Below, one piece after another: positions 11,310 through 24,300 of a stretch of DNA of 64,000 nucleotides. The stretch lies in NCBI GenBank assembly GCA_943737045.1, contig CALSFV010000485.1, forward strand, positions 1-64,000, given 5' to 3'. The translations under genes and the position numbers were made by a program. Position 1 is the first letter of the stretch. Every line of letters starts with the position of its first letter. The stretch comes from Parapristionchus giblindavisi (Eukaryota > Nematoda > Chromadorea > Rhabditida > Diplogasteridae). Below the pieces are notes generated by a model. It was not told the DNA's origin. It saw nothing but the letters and a program-made list of their open reading frames with translations, and did not search any database.

Positions 11310-13656
11310 ATGGTTCACTCATATCGACGTCTTGAAGATTTCTTTCGTTTAGATGGATATCAAATATTGCTACAAGTCTTTAATTTATTTGCTATATTCA
11401 CTATGCTATCTAATGTAGTAAGTATCACTTCTCATCTTTTTTCTTAGACCATTATAACAACTTCAGCTCATTCAAATAAATATTGTCAATAATTTGCAAG
11501 AATCTCATTATATTATACGTAGATAATTTGTTTGGCGATAGACAAAGTCAATCTATATTTTCTCTTATGAAAACATTTTTAGTGAATTATTGTAGATATA
11601 TTAAATGAATTGAAGGTATTCAATGTATTTGCTACTGCTCCTCCAACTATTAATGGATGTATATCAAATGGATTAATATTCAATGGAACAAAACATGAAA
11701 AGTCTCATATCTAATTTATAAATATTGAATATATTTGTATTTAGATGTGAAGAATGGATTGAATATGGTGAATGTTCAGATCCTCTTCTGGACTATGAAT
11801 TCATTTCAGTTAATGTTGAGGTTAATTTATTCAATATTAGTATTATTTACCGAACAATCAATTGTTTAGTTCCGTTCATTTTGTGGTAAACAAGAAGAAA
11901 CTTGGTTGGATTCAATAATTCAATTAATTGGAATATATGATAAGGCAAAGTTCTCAACTACAATGCAAGTATGAATATTATATAAATATGGAATGAATGA
12001 ATATATTGAATGAATAGATGATTGGATTGGTTATCTCATGTTTATTCATAGGACAATTATCTGATATGTTTGGAAGACGAAAGGTACTATTAATCGATTG
12101 ATATTAATGAATCTAAGAATTGTAGGTCCTTCTAGTATCATATTCATCTATATTTATACTACAATTGATATCATCATTTACATTTTCACTTGATACATTT
12201 ATTATATCTCGATTTGCTCTTGGTTTATTCACTGGAGCTGTGATCACGTAATATATCTTTCTAATAGATATATTCAATTGAATGCTATTTAGTGTCACTG
12301 GAATATATGTAATTGAATGTCTTCCAACATCCTATAGATTCTGTATATCAACTATAATAACATGGGCTCCTAACTATATCTTATTTGCTCTAGCTGGTTA
12401 TCTGTCTCAAAACTGGAGAGTTCTTTCTAGAATATCAGCTGCAACTACACTTATTTCTGTTATTATTTTATTGTATGTTTGTATTTATTAATATATTTAA
12501 TAATATCTATGATATACTATTTGTAGTTTCCTTGAAGAATCTCCCATTTTTCTGATTCAAAAGAAAAGAATAGAAGATGCAATTAAGGCTCTCACTGGTA
12601 TTAATCGTTTTTCTAGATCAAAGGTCAGTGAAAATCAATAAAAGAAAAGATACGATTAATGATGTTTAGGCATCTCCGTCAATAATTCGAGAAGTAGTAA
12701 AAAGAGAAAGTGGAGAAGAAACTATTGCATTATTAGATATGGGAACCCCTCCCAGTACCGAAAAGAAAAAGAAAATTTATACAATGTTTCATTTATATTC
12801 AACAAGGAAATTGGCCATAAGAACTATCATCTGTTCATATTCTTCGTAAACTATTGTTTTATCTATTTATTATTTTAATGTGCAATATTTCAGATTCTGT
12901 CTTTCATTGATTACTTATGCTCTTATGTTCAATATGCATTCTATTGGTGGATCAGTTTACTTGAATATGTTATACTCAGGAATTCTCAGATATATCATAG
13001 GCGCTGCTGTGAGATAAATAAATAGATAGATTATATATGAACTCTATTCATAGGTAGCATGCTTAGATCATTTTGGGAAAGATCGTGTGGGGAGACGACA
13101 ACTACATGTTATTACTTTTGGATGTGTTACTCTATGTCTCATAATCAATTTTGTTATATTCATGACTGGTAAGAATGATCTAAATTATGTATTCACTAAT
13201 GATTATTATATTTTAGGTTATTCACAAGATATGGAAATGTTTATTCGTATGTTGGGTCTATTTGCATTTGGATTAACAGGATGTATCTTCCTTCAGGTAT
13301 ATATACTTCATTCATCTTTCCTTCATAGTTCTTCATTCAGATAACAGTTGGTATATCTGAACTATTCCCTACAGTAGTCAGAACTCTTGCTTCATCTCAT
13401 ATTAATGTTTGTGGAAGAATTGCTAATGTATTTGGACCTATGGTCTTCTCTATGGTATTTACTAATTTATTCATCCAATCAATACATTGATCATCTTAAG
13501 GATTTTGGAATTCCCGGTCTCCCATATGGATTTCTTGCCCTACTTGGATTAATCGATATTGTACTGTATTTCGTACTTATTCCTGAGACTAAAGGATGTC
13601 GTCTTCCTAATGCAATGCCAATGAGAAAACTAAAGAAAGTACAAAGTGCACCATAA
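11310..13656 (+). CDS. SLC22-like major facilitator transporter, 529 aa, 14 exons
   Basis: Exons 11310-11417, 11616-11701, 11745-11820, 11870-11968, 12018-12083, 12126-12247, 12293-12472, 12527-12623, 12670-12845, 12894-13008, 13054-13168, 13217-13296, 13341-13454, 13501-13656 (1,590 bp, phases consistent). The order of parts matches organic cation/anion transporters: a first membrane helix, a Cys-rich extracellular loop (CEEWIEYGECSD, FRSFCGKQEETW), the MFS loop signature GQLSDMFGRRK between helices 2 and 3, an ES-P motif (FFLEESPIFLIQKKR) after helix 6, DHFGKDRVGRR between helices 8 and 9, and the closing sugar-transporter-like signature IPETKG. It should span the plasma membrane 12 times and carry small organic ions; the substrate cannot be told. 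The first intron, about 200 bp, is the longest. Function at family level only. Confidence 0.88.
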
Positions 13657-13812
13657 TATTATTATTATATTAAATGAATGATAAAGTCCTTTATGTATAT
13701 CGTGATCATTTGATTGAGTTTGTCAAAGGAAAGAGTGAGAAGAAGTTAGAAGTGGAATAGAATGGACAAATAAATGAAGTAGTCTCTATCCTCACTTCAC
13801 TATGATCATATA

Positions 13813-15248
13813 CAGTATCGCCAGAAAGTAATCGGACACTTTTTCATTTTTTTATAACTTTTGATCCAGGAAAGCAATCAAGCTGATCTTTTCAGCCAAT
13901 GTACAGAATTTATCAAGGAATATTACCATGATGTGATGGTGTAATTAACTTAGTTAATTTTTGCGTAGTGATGACGCTACCGAAGTGCACTTTTTTGAAA
14001 ATTCCCATTTCTTTAGTGAAAAGCCCTGTTCTTCGGGAACACTGTGAGAGTGTAGACCCCCACTAGGGCTGTACAGTCAAACAATCTGGAATGGCTCCGA
14101 CTCCGATTTCAAGCTGTGGCAGGGTTGCAACTTTGACCTCCAAAATTTATAACTCGGCTTCTAGATGTGATAACGACCCGTTCTAAGCGCCAAAATGATG
14201 CTAGTGGCGATTGATGTTTATCCCCGAAATATGGTAGTCATATCTCGTCATTTGCCCTCAGGGCATAAAATAATTTTTTGTTGGGAGGACCGATTTTGAG
14301 ACCCTACCGTTCAGAGGGCAGATCTTCTAAAATTATGGTTTCAGCGCATGCAGCTTTGCAATGTATCATATATTTATTTCCCTTATTTTGGTTTGGTTCT
14401 GATTCCTTTCAGACCCGTAGCAAAAGTTATGTTGAGGTCTACTCGGTTGTAGCGAGTAAAGATCAAAATACAAAGATCAAAGATCAATGTTCAGCAATAG
14501 TGTAAAAACTTTTGTGAACATCTCTAACATGCATAGGTGCTTTGCGAATAAGAAATTTCATCAATAGAGGCCCAGGGATGAGAGCAGTAAGAGAGAAAGC
14601 ACAGGAGCGCGCACCGAGCAGACCTCAGCATAACTTTAGCTATGGGTCTAAAAGGAATCGGAACTAAACCAATATAAGGGAAATAAATATATGATACATT
14701 ACAAAGCTGCTTGCGCAGTAACCATATTTTTAGAAGACCCGCCCTCTGATCGGAAGGGTCTCAAAATCGGTCCTCCCAACAAAAAATTATTTTATGCCCT
14801 GAGGGCAAATGACGAGCTATGACTACCATATTTCGGTGATAAACATCACTCGCCACTAGCATCATTTTGGCGCTTAGTACGGGTCGTTATCACATCTAGA
14901 AGCCGAGTTATAAATTTTGGAGGACAAAGTTGCAACCCTGCCACAGCTTGAAATCGGAGTCGGAGCCATTCCAGATTGTTTGACTGTACAGCCCTAGTGG
15001 GGGTCTACACTCTCACAGTGTTCCCGAAGAACAGGGCTTTTCACTAAAGAAATGGGAATTTTCAAAAAAAGTGCACTTCGGTAGCGTCATCAATACGCAA
15101 AAATTAACTAAGTTAATTACACCATCACATCATGGTAATATTCCTTGATAAATTCTGTACATTGGCCGAAAAGATCAGCTTGATTGCTTTCCTGGATCAA
15201 AAGTTATAAAAAAATGAAAAAGTGTCCGATTACTTTCTGGCGATACTG
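13813..15248. mobile_element. long foldback transposon with TA target duplication
   Basis: The left end CAGTATCGCCAGAAAGTAAT is mirrored at the right end, and both are flanked by TA. The arms are about 640-670 bp each and nearly complementary along their whole length (for example CACTTCGGTAGCGTCAT pairs with ATGACGCTACCGAAGTG), around a spacer of roughly 100-150 bp near 14480-14600. TA duplication and a CAGT-type end suggest a non-autonomous Tc1/mariner relative. The arms differ by a few per cent. No transposase frame is present. Confidence 0.88.
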
Positions 15249-15343
15249 TATATACTCACTCTTATATCTATTCATTATATTGAATCGCTTGATTTAGGAG
15301 GTATTCATCTATTATATCTATTATAATCTATTCATTCATATAG

Positions 15344-18300
15344 GTTTAATATGTGGAATGCCATTAAGTCAAGGTTTCTCATGTGGTCATCCATCATATT
15401 CAGCTTTCTATTATGATCTATCAATTAGTCAATGTATTGAGTTCCTATTCAAAGGTTGTGGAGGAAATCAGAATAGATTTCTATCCCATATGTATAGAAG
15501 ATTAAGTGCGTTTTTTTTGCGTCACGTTTTCACGAACACCGTTGAAGCTAGCGACTTGCGGTTTGCGCCATTAGATTCAGCATCGGCGAATTAAGAAAAC
15601 AATCGGACAACTTTTTGAAAAAATGCCTAAAACTCATTTAATTATCGATTGAAGTTAAAAACGTTAAACATGCTTTATTCCGAGATTATAGCTTTATGCT
15701 TGTGTTTTTCTGTGTACGTTTACCAATTAGCATACGGGGAACACGATGCGAACAACCTCCGATCGCAATTTCATCGATTTACGCCTTAATTTTGCACTTA
15801 AACATTTTACACGCGACGCGTCGCACACGCGTCGCGTGTGCTCGCTTCATTCCAAAGAAAGCCAATTCAATCGTGGGGTTTAGTGCTAAATTCTTATTTC
15901 ATTTCTTCATTCATACTATTCATATCATCACTATACCTTCAGGCTATCCCTGGATGGAGGCCATTACTATAATATAGTATTATCCCCTTACGTATAGAAG
16001 TTAAATAGCGTTTTTTTTTCACGTCACGTTTTCTCCCGTCCCTTTGAAGTTAGAGCCATGCGGTTTGCGCCATTAGATTCAGCATCGGCGAATTAAGAAA
16101 ACAATTGGACAACTTTTTGAAAAAATGCCTAAAACTCATTTAAATATCGATTGAAGTGTTAAACGGTCAAATGCCCTTATTTCCGAGATTATAGCTTTAT
16201 GCTTGTGTTTTTCTGTGTCCGTTTACCAAATCGCATACGGCGAACAACCTCCGATCACGCTTACATCGTTAAGGCGTGCAAATTAGGCAAAAGCGAAAAC
16301 GTGTTCATTCATTTGACCTAACGAACCACTCATGACCTAACGAACCACTCACTGCACCACGCGTTGCGTATGGGTCAGCGTCGCTTTCGAAATCTTTCAC
16401 TAAACCACGGTGTGACAGAACAAGAGAAAGCGACCGGCGGAAAAATTAGAAATGACCGAATGTCTGGCGTGTCTGCACTCTAGCCTCTCTCGTGCCGTCT
16501 GGCGCTCTAGCCCCTGATGCACCCTGAATCGCAAGATTCTCTTACAAAATTCAGGGTTTGTGCCTGTTTCAGGGTATTTTTTCTACAAAAGTGAGGAATT
16601 GTGCGTGATTCAGGGTAATTATCTCCAAGGAGGGAATTTAAAATTTATATTTATTTTAAACATTTTTATTTTTCTAATTTTTAAATTATTTTTGTAAATG
16701 TTTTAAACTTTGTAATCAACTTTCAGGATAAATACAGCTTGTTTTATCAGCTTGAAAAACTAATAACATTTTTTAATTTATTATAGTCATTATTACCTAT
16801 TAAAGTAAGCTATTTTCACAGTGTTTATAGTCTGAAAATGTTGTCCTTGATTATGCCATAGATTATGAAGAGTTCGTCATAATCTTTATCGGTCAGAGAC
16901 GTTTCGCGTATTTAAAAGATCATCGGTGACAAAATTACTTCAAACTTGGGTAATACATGATTCATATATCTACGGAAGCAAAATAAAATCAAAGAAAACA
17001 AAGAAAATCCCGAGAAAATTGATTGCGAAAATTTGGAATTTATTGAAATCAGTTTACTCTTACACAGAAATGCCTTATTGTTAGCAGCGTTTTTGGCTCT
17101 CAGAACACGGTAGCTCCCTAAAACTCTGCGTCTCTAACCATTTCGCCGGTCGGTGTGTCACACCGTGCTAAACATTTCGTAGCTTTATGAATTTTGCTTT
17201 CGCTTTTCATTTAACGTTTTACGATTCATTAATTCTGATAGTTCATCTTATCTATGTATGCGTCAGCGTGCGTGACTTTCGAAATCTTAGCTTTAGTTCC
17301 AGTGATACTACTGTGATACTACTACTGATACGTGATACTACTCTGGTGTTTAAATACTTGCATGATCACGAATAGAAGTATAATCATGCATGATTCGACA
17401 TTCCATGCATGATCATGCATGGAATACCCGTGGTTCGTGATCATGCATGGATCTTCCGTGTTCATGCACGAATTTTCCGTGATCATGCATGGAATGACAG
17501 AATCCATGCATGATCTCGGATAATCCATGCATGATCATGCCATTAATTGCACGAATTTTACTTGGATCATGCAAGGATTCAAACACCTGAGTATATTTAT
17601 CTACTTAAAGATTCTATCAATTCAGTTACCACTCACACTTAGCAAAGTTCGTTTAGTTAAGGTAGTGTTAGCGTTAGTTCTCGTGACACTATATTGATCT
17701 ACTTATACAATTCTATCGATACAGTTACTATTCATTTAGTTAAGGTATTCTTAGCAAAATCTTAGCAATTTCCCATATAGATAGAAGTTCATAAGCCTTT
17801 TTTGGGGCAGCTCAGTCCTCAGCTACCGCTGAAGATAGAGCCATGCGGTTTTCGGCATTAGCTTCAGCATAGGCGAATTAGGTAAACTATCGGACAACTT
17901 TTTGAAAAAATGCCTACAACTCATTTAAATATCGATTGAAGTTACATACGGTCAAAAGTCCTTTTTTCCGAGATTATAGCTTTATGTTTGTGTTTTTCTG
18001 CATAGGTTTACCAAATGGCATACGGAAAACACGATGCAAACAACCTCCGACCACGCTTATATCGTTAAGGCTTCCAAATTAGCTAAAAACGAAAGCGAGT
18101 TAATTAATTTGGCCTAACCAACCACTCACTGCACCACGCGTTGCACGTGTGCGTTGTGTATGCGTCAGCGTGTGTCACTTTCGAAATCTTTTCCTAAAAA
18201 TTTCATCCAATTATGAATTGTGCTGTCGTGTTTCATTTAACGTTTTACAATTCATGATTCTGATAGTTCATCTTATTGAGCGTATAAAATTCACTTGTTT

Positions 18301-21300
18301 TTTAAAGTACGAGGGAATTTATGACTTTACGCCCGACTTCTATTGTTTAGCAGATCTACTATTTACCGGCTAATTCAAATACATGGCTTTGGAGTGATCT
18401 TTTTGAGTGTTGTCGTTTTACCATCTAATTCAATTATGTATGAAAGTATCACCCGGAGTGTATTGAGGGTTAGCCAAACGAGCTAGCCCCACCACCCCGA
18501 GCATGGTACTGTATCCACACAAGTATTATTCGTATCAGCTCCATTACAATCAGCTTTATCGTAACAAAAGTGAACAAAATGGCGTGCCAGAGATGGCAAA
18601 GTGTTCTACACTTATTGCATACTCTGCCGTCAAATGGATACAGAAACCTTTATTAACATGGTGATATAAATGACCAAGTACAAAAAAAGAATAAACAAGT
18701 AATGAAAAACAGATTTTTAAAGAGGGAATGAAGACTTGATTATTAATCCCTTCAACGAGGTCAACGAGGTACGAGGCCACTTTTGGGGAGATGAAGAGAA
18801 GGAAGAATAGTGTGAAGAATGGATCTGAAGGAGAATACAATTTATTTTCACTAACAATAAATTATATTTAATACCAATAAAATTTCCTTAAGGCCTTGCA
18901 TCCTTACTACATTCAATTTATTATCTCTAACACCAATTACTTATGTTCTAGCTCCATTACTAACACTCATTGTCAGAATAAGCAATACCGTAACCCACTC
19001 TCATCAGCACGAGCTACCGTAACTTAGACTACATATTAAGTTCCGAAAACAATACTCACGATTGTTGACTCCTTGAAACGATGGTTGAATGGAACTTCTC
19101 GTATTGTTTCCCCCATATTACTAAGAACTGATCATCTCCTGAACGATCAATCAATTATAGTCATACATCCAATTACAGCAAAAGAACACTTGAATAAGTT
19201 GACCATCCTAACGGGTACAGTCTTTTTCAATAAGGCATGACCTTTTTTTTAGATTTGCAATAGATCAAAAGATCAAAGAGATCACAAGATTGCATTGAAA
19301 CAACCAATGAATTCAGTAAGATATAGATAACATACCGGCGTCCCTTTGGGCACGAGCTCCCGGATCGCTGACAACACGGCTTCCGACGGTTTCTGGTCAA
19401 ACTTAAATCGATAAAATTTCAATAAAGACATATGTATCTGTGCCTCCAACTATGCTGAGCTTAGGAATTTGCATCCATACCAATTATTATAATGTTCAAT
19501 CCCGTTTCTCATTCAAAACGCTAACACTATCGCCTTTAACTGAGTTATTCCATTTAACCAGAACTAAGACACATGACATCGATATAATTAAATAAATAAA
19601 TATTTAATAAAAAGTACATACCTCATCGTCTATATTCTCTTCGTTGGCGTCTGCATTCCGCGCCTTGAGCAGTTTCTTCTGCAAAAAGACCGATTTATTT
19701 ATTAATATAACGTGTCCAAGCCAAAGTTTTACGTCTGACACAACAACCCTATTGCAATATTTAAAATAAGCTTGCTTACCTTAACCCAGTTCTTATTTCG
19801 GCGGGGTTTTCCTTTGTCCAATCTCCTCCATATCGATTTGTTCTTGACTGAAAACAAGCAAATCAAGCCTTAATCACCATCTTGATTCTTCCTGATGGAC
19901 GGCTAGATCTTTCTTATAACAGACCAGTAAAAAGGTAGCGAACTACATTGCCGTGTTGGTATGATTTGGACTATTTTGCCAAGTTGACAAGTTATGCAAC
20001 AAGAGCCTTGTTATAAGACGTATCAAAATTAAATTAAAAATGTACAAAATCAACAAATCATAAAAGATAAAACCGTACGTGTATCTTTGATGATTGAACA
20101 GATGTTGAGCCATACCGGACCAGGTGCACAAAGTATGTCTTCAGTACATCCGTTGTAGTCTATGGGAATGACCAGCGGGCACTTTACGAACGCATCGTTC
20201 ACGAGGAAGAAGTGGATTTCGGAAGTCCTCACTCTATAAATAGTTATTTAAATTGATAACAATGCCATTATAAGTGTAATTATAGTAATATCAAGTTTAA
20301 TCGCGGTATAATCGAAACGAGAGAATGGACAAAGGAAAATTAAGAACAACCTCGATATTAATTTGCCTGTAGATGGTGTTAGAAGCGCTTGCCGCCGGCT
20401 CTTCTAATGTTCCAACCGTTGCTAACGACGTTACTGAAGCTAAAACAAGAAACAATTAGATACCAAGTAAGGAAAACAATGATAAATGCGGGCGAAAATG
20501 AACGTAATTTTGCTACAGAGTGTATTGGCCAAGGAATTGATGAACGAGCGTTGAACCACTCGCATAAATGTCGGCAGAGTACGAAAGATTGATATAGAAA
20601 CAAAAACAAAACAAGATAATCACAGAACAAAACAAAAAAGTAAAAAAAAACTATCGAGTTGTACGAATGTCGAAATTGAAAATATTTCGTTCCGAGGGTG
20701 TTAAAGTTTACGAAGGGAAATACTGTCTTTACTCTAAAATATCTTTTTCTTATGCAAGTACATTTTATACGCACAATATCTACGTACGCGTCAGCGTGCG
20801 TGACTGTCGAAATCTTAGCGTTAGTTCTACCATACGGGGTGCGTGATAATTACTTGGACTCGAACTGTTATCTGTATCTCCCCTTAGAACGCGAGTTGAG
20901 CAACCAGTTTCATACCATTATTTATTCAATTCATTAGTAACAAAAGTATGTCAATGGATTTCGATATGCCCCCTTTTCGCGTTAATACAAGCCCGTAGGA
21001 ACTTCTCGAAGGCGTTTTACGGAGGTAGTTGTCGTTGAGTTTGTTCCATGCTCGGAGGGGAGCCGACTTCAGGCTTGCCAGAGTCCAGTACTTGGTAGTA
21101 GAGATCTTGCTCTCCAGAACTCCCGGCACTGAGGTTCAGGGGATTCAAGTCATCTACTTAAATATTCTATCGATACAGTTACTATTCATTTAGTTAATGC
21201 AATCTTAGCGTTTGTTCCCGTGATACTATATTGATCTACTTAAAGATTCTATCGATTCAGTTACCATTCACACGTAGCAAAGTTGATTTAGTTATGGTAG

Positions 21301-24300
21301 TCTTAGCGTTCACATCGCCTATCACAACACGCAGGTAGGTGGTGTCCATCTTCGACCACTCCTTCTCCAATGCTTACTTCAGCGACTCCATATTTGGGTG
21401 GGGAATAGCGCAGGACCTTCCCTCCAAGGTGCCCCAGACTGAGCAGACCAGGGGACTGAGATCGGTCTAGGAGGCAGCCACTAAGCTCCTCGAATTAAGT
21501 CGAGAAACTGCTCCTTTCACCACACCTTGACGAAATTTGCCATATAAACTGGTGCTCCATCGTGCTACGATAAGATAAGATATGATACGATACGATAAGG
21601 TCTACGATGAATTTCCTAAGTGGGAACGGCCGCAGGGGAGCTGGGCGTCCTTGACTATCTTCTCTAAGTAGCACTCGTTTTTGATCATGGCGCCCGGAGT
21701 CACAAAAACCAGGTGTGTCTTACGGAGGCGCGCATCGCTATCAAAACCATTAGTTTACAAGGTTTGGGAGGTGGCATGGGCAATCTGACCATTGCAGTTA
21801 GCTACCTTGGGGTCCGCAGTAAGCACTTGGTGACTATGGGGGTTGTCGTCGGCTTGCACGGTGAACATCTTCTCTTCGGAGAACATGATTGCGAGGTGCG
21901 GCCAGGGGGTGCGTGCGAGTGAGGACGACGCGACACTTCTTGAGGTTCTTCCCACTGAGGATGGCCGCTTTTCTCACACGTTACGGGGTCATATTCAGTT
22001 TCTCCGTCGCTTCCCCATTCCCAGTTTCCCCATGGATCCGGGGCCCATATTGAAGTCCAGAGCCAGCTTCTTTGTCGAGCGGTGCGGATTTCGTCCGATT
22101 CTGTTTTTCACAGCCACGACGACCTTTGGTGTGACCACCTTGGGCTTTATTCCTCTCCCGGGACGGTCCAGTTTCCCTGTACCTCGCCAGCGTCCGGTAG
22201 ACCTGTCGTGGAACGTCAACAGCTTTCGATATGTAGGTTACGCTCATGCCGCGCCCTCGCGCGGTAACGATCCACTTTTTACTTCATATTTAAGCTCAAA
22301 ATGATCCAATTGACTTGAAACTTAAATCATGAACGGAGCAACTACTAATAATGGAAATATAAACCCCTGATACTATATTGTTCTACTTACTTATTCATTC
22401 TATCGATTCAGTTACCATTCACACGTAGCAAAAGTTCCTATTTAAGGTAATCTTAGCGTTAGTTCCCGTGATACTATATTGATCTACTTATTCATTCTAT
22501 CGATTGACTTATGCACCGTTACATTTGCCTTACGTACTTACGCCGTAACCCCTCTCCGCCGCGTTGGACACGCGGCGGGGGGGGGGGGGTGTTACGGCGT
22601 AGGCACGTAAAGCAGATGTAACGGTGCATTAGCGTTAGCTTCCTTGACACTATATTAATCTACATAAAGATTATATTGATTCAGTTACCATTCATACTTA
22701 GCAATGTTTCTTTAGTTAAGGTAGTCTTAGCGTTAGTTCCCGTGATACTATATTGTAGTTTATAATAATAGTAATATATTTATCGCATCTTGGAGAAGAG
22801 AGAAAAGAGAACAATCAAAATACATATTATGACAAGAAGTTGCGACGATATAGTTGCAATTACTGGATTTCATCTTTTACAGAATTACTAAATACATGAG
22901 GAGAGGTCGATGCTACAATAGTTAGATCTATATTGATCTACTTAAATTCTATCGATTTAGTTACCATTCACACTTACATGGGAATGGTGTGAACTCACAT
23001 ATCCCGATTTTCACGAAAATTGCAGGGTTTGCTAAATCGACTGTGCTGATTTCAAGTCTGCTTTAATAACCTGCAAAATGTTTTTCTGGAGCGAGTTATA
23101 GTCCGACGAAAAGTGATTTTTTTAATGTTTCAAATGATTGTTCAGCTGATTTCCCTGAACAATATAATCATAATCATCTTTTTCCACTCCAAGCTGCATC
23201 GTGGTCAAGTCTTACGATGTTTGGTTGGTATTCCGGAGGGATCTTTTGTCATTTAAAAAATTTTATCACCCATGAATCAGAAAAAGAAGTTCACTGCCGG
23301 GGAATCGAACCAGCCCCTTCCGGAATACCAGCAAAACATCATACCACCTTAAAATGCTGCAGTAGGATTTGAGCGAGAATATAAGAGAAGAGAAGAGCGA
23401 TAAAATTCACATCGAGTGGAGAAAAAAGCTGAAATGGCTTGAAAAGTAAAAAAATCGCTCTTTTCCGGGCTATAACTCGCTTCAGAAAAACATTTCGCAG
23501 GTTTTTAAAGCAGACTTGAAATCAGCACAGTCGATTTAGTAAACCCTGCAATTTTCGTGAAAATCGGGATATGTGAGTTCACACCATTCCCATGTTAGCA
23601 ATGTTCCTTAAGTTAAGGAAGTCTTAGCGTTAGCTCCCGTGATACTATATTGTAGTTTATAATAATATATTTATCGCATCTTGGAGAAGAGAGAAAAGAA
23701 GTGAGAAAAGAGAACAATCAAAATACATATTATGACAAGAAGTTGCGACGATATAGTTGCAATTACTGGATTTCATCTTTTACAGAATTACTAAATACAT
23801 GAGGAGAGGTCGATGCTACAATAGTTAGATCTATATTGATCTACTTAAAGATTCTATCGATTTAGTTACCATTCACACTTAGCAATGTTCCTTAAGTTAA
23901 GGTAGTCTTAGCGTTAGCTCCCGTGATACTATATTGTAGTTTATAATAATAGTAATAATAATAATAATATATTTATCGCATCTTGGAGAAGAGAGAAAAG
24001 AAGTGAGAAAAGAGAACAATCAAAATACATATTATGACAAGAAGTTGCGACGATATAGTTGAAATTACTGGATTGCAACTTTTACAGAATTACTAAATGC
24101 ATGAGGAGAGGTCGATGCTACAATAGTTAGATTTATATTGATCTACTTAAATTCTATCGATTTAGTTACCATTCACACTTACATGGGAATGGTGTGAACT
24201 CACATATCCCGATTTTCACGAAAATTACAGGGTTTACTAAATCGACTGTGCTGATTTCAAGTCTGCTTTAAAAACCTGCAAAATGTTTTTCTGGAGCGAG

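Noticed and set aside
18556..18840. 94-codon hydrophobic minus-strand ORF as a membrane protein
   Set aside because: No splice signals linking it to the neighbouring exon-like segments, and translation of T-rich DNA gives the hydrophobicity.
20379..20774. 131-codon minus-strand ORF
   Set aside because: Wrong frame over the exon-like segment at 20351-20439 and a hydrophobic AT-driven translation without motifs.
21843..22304. 153-codon plus-strand ORF
   Set aside because: It is the antisense shadow of the decayed Tc1/mariner transposase on the minus strand.
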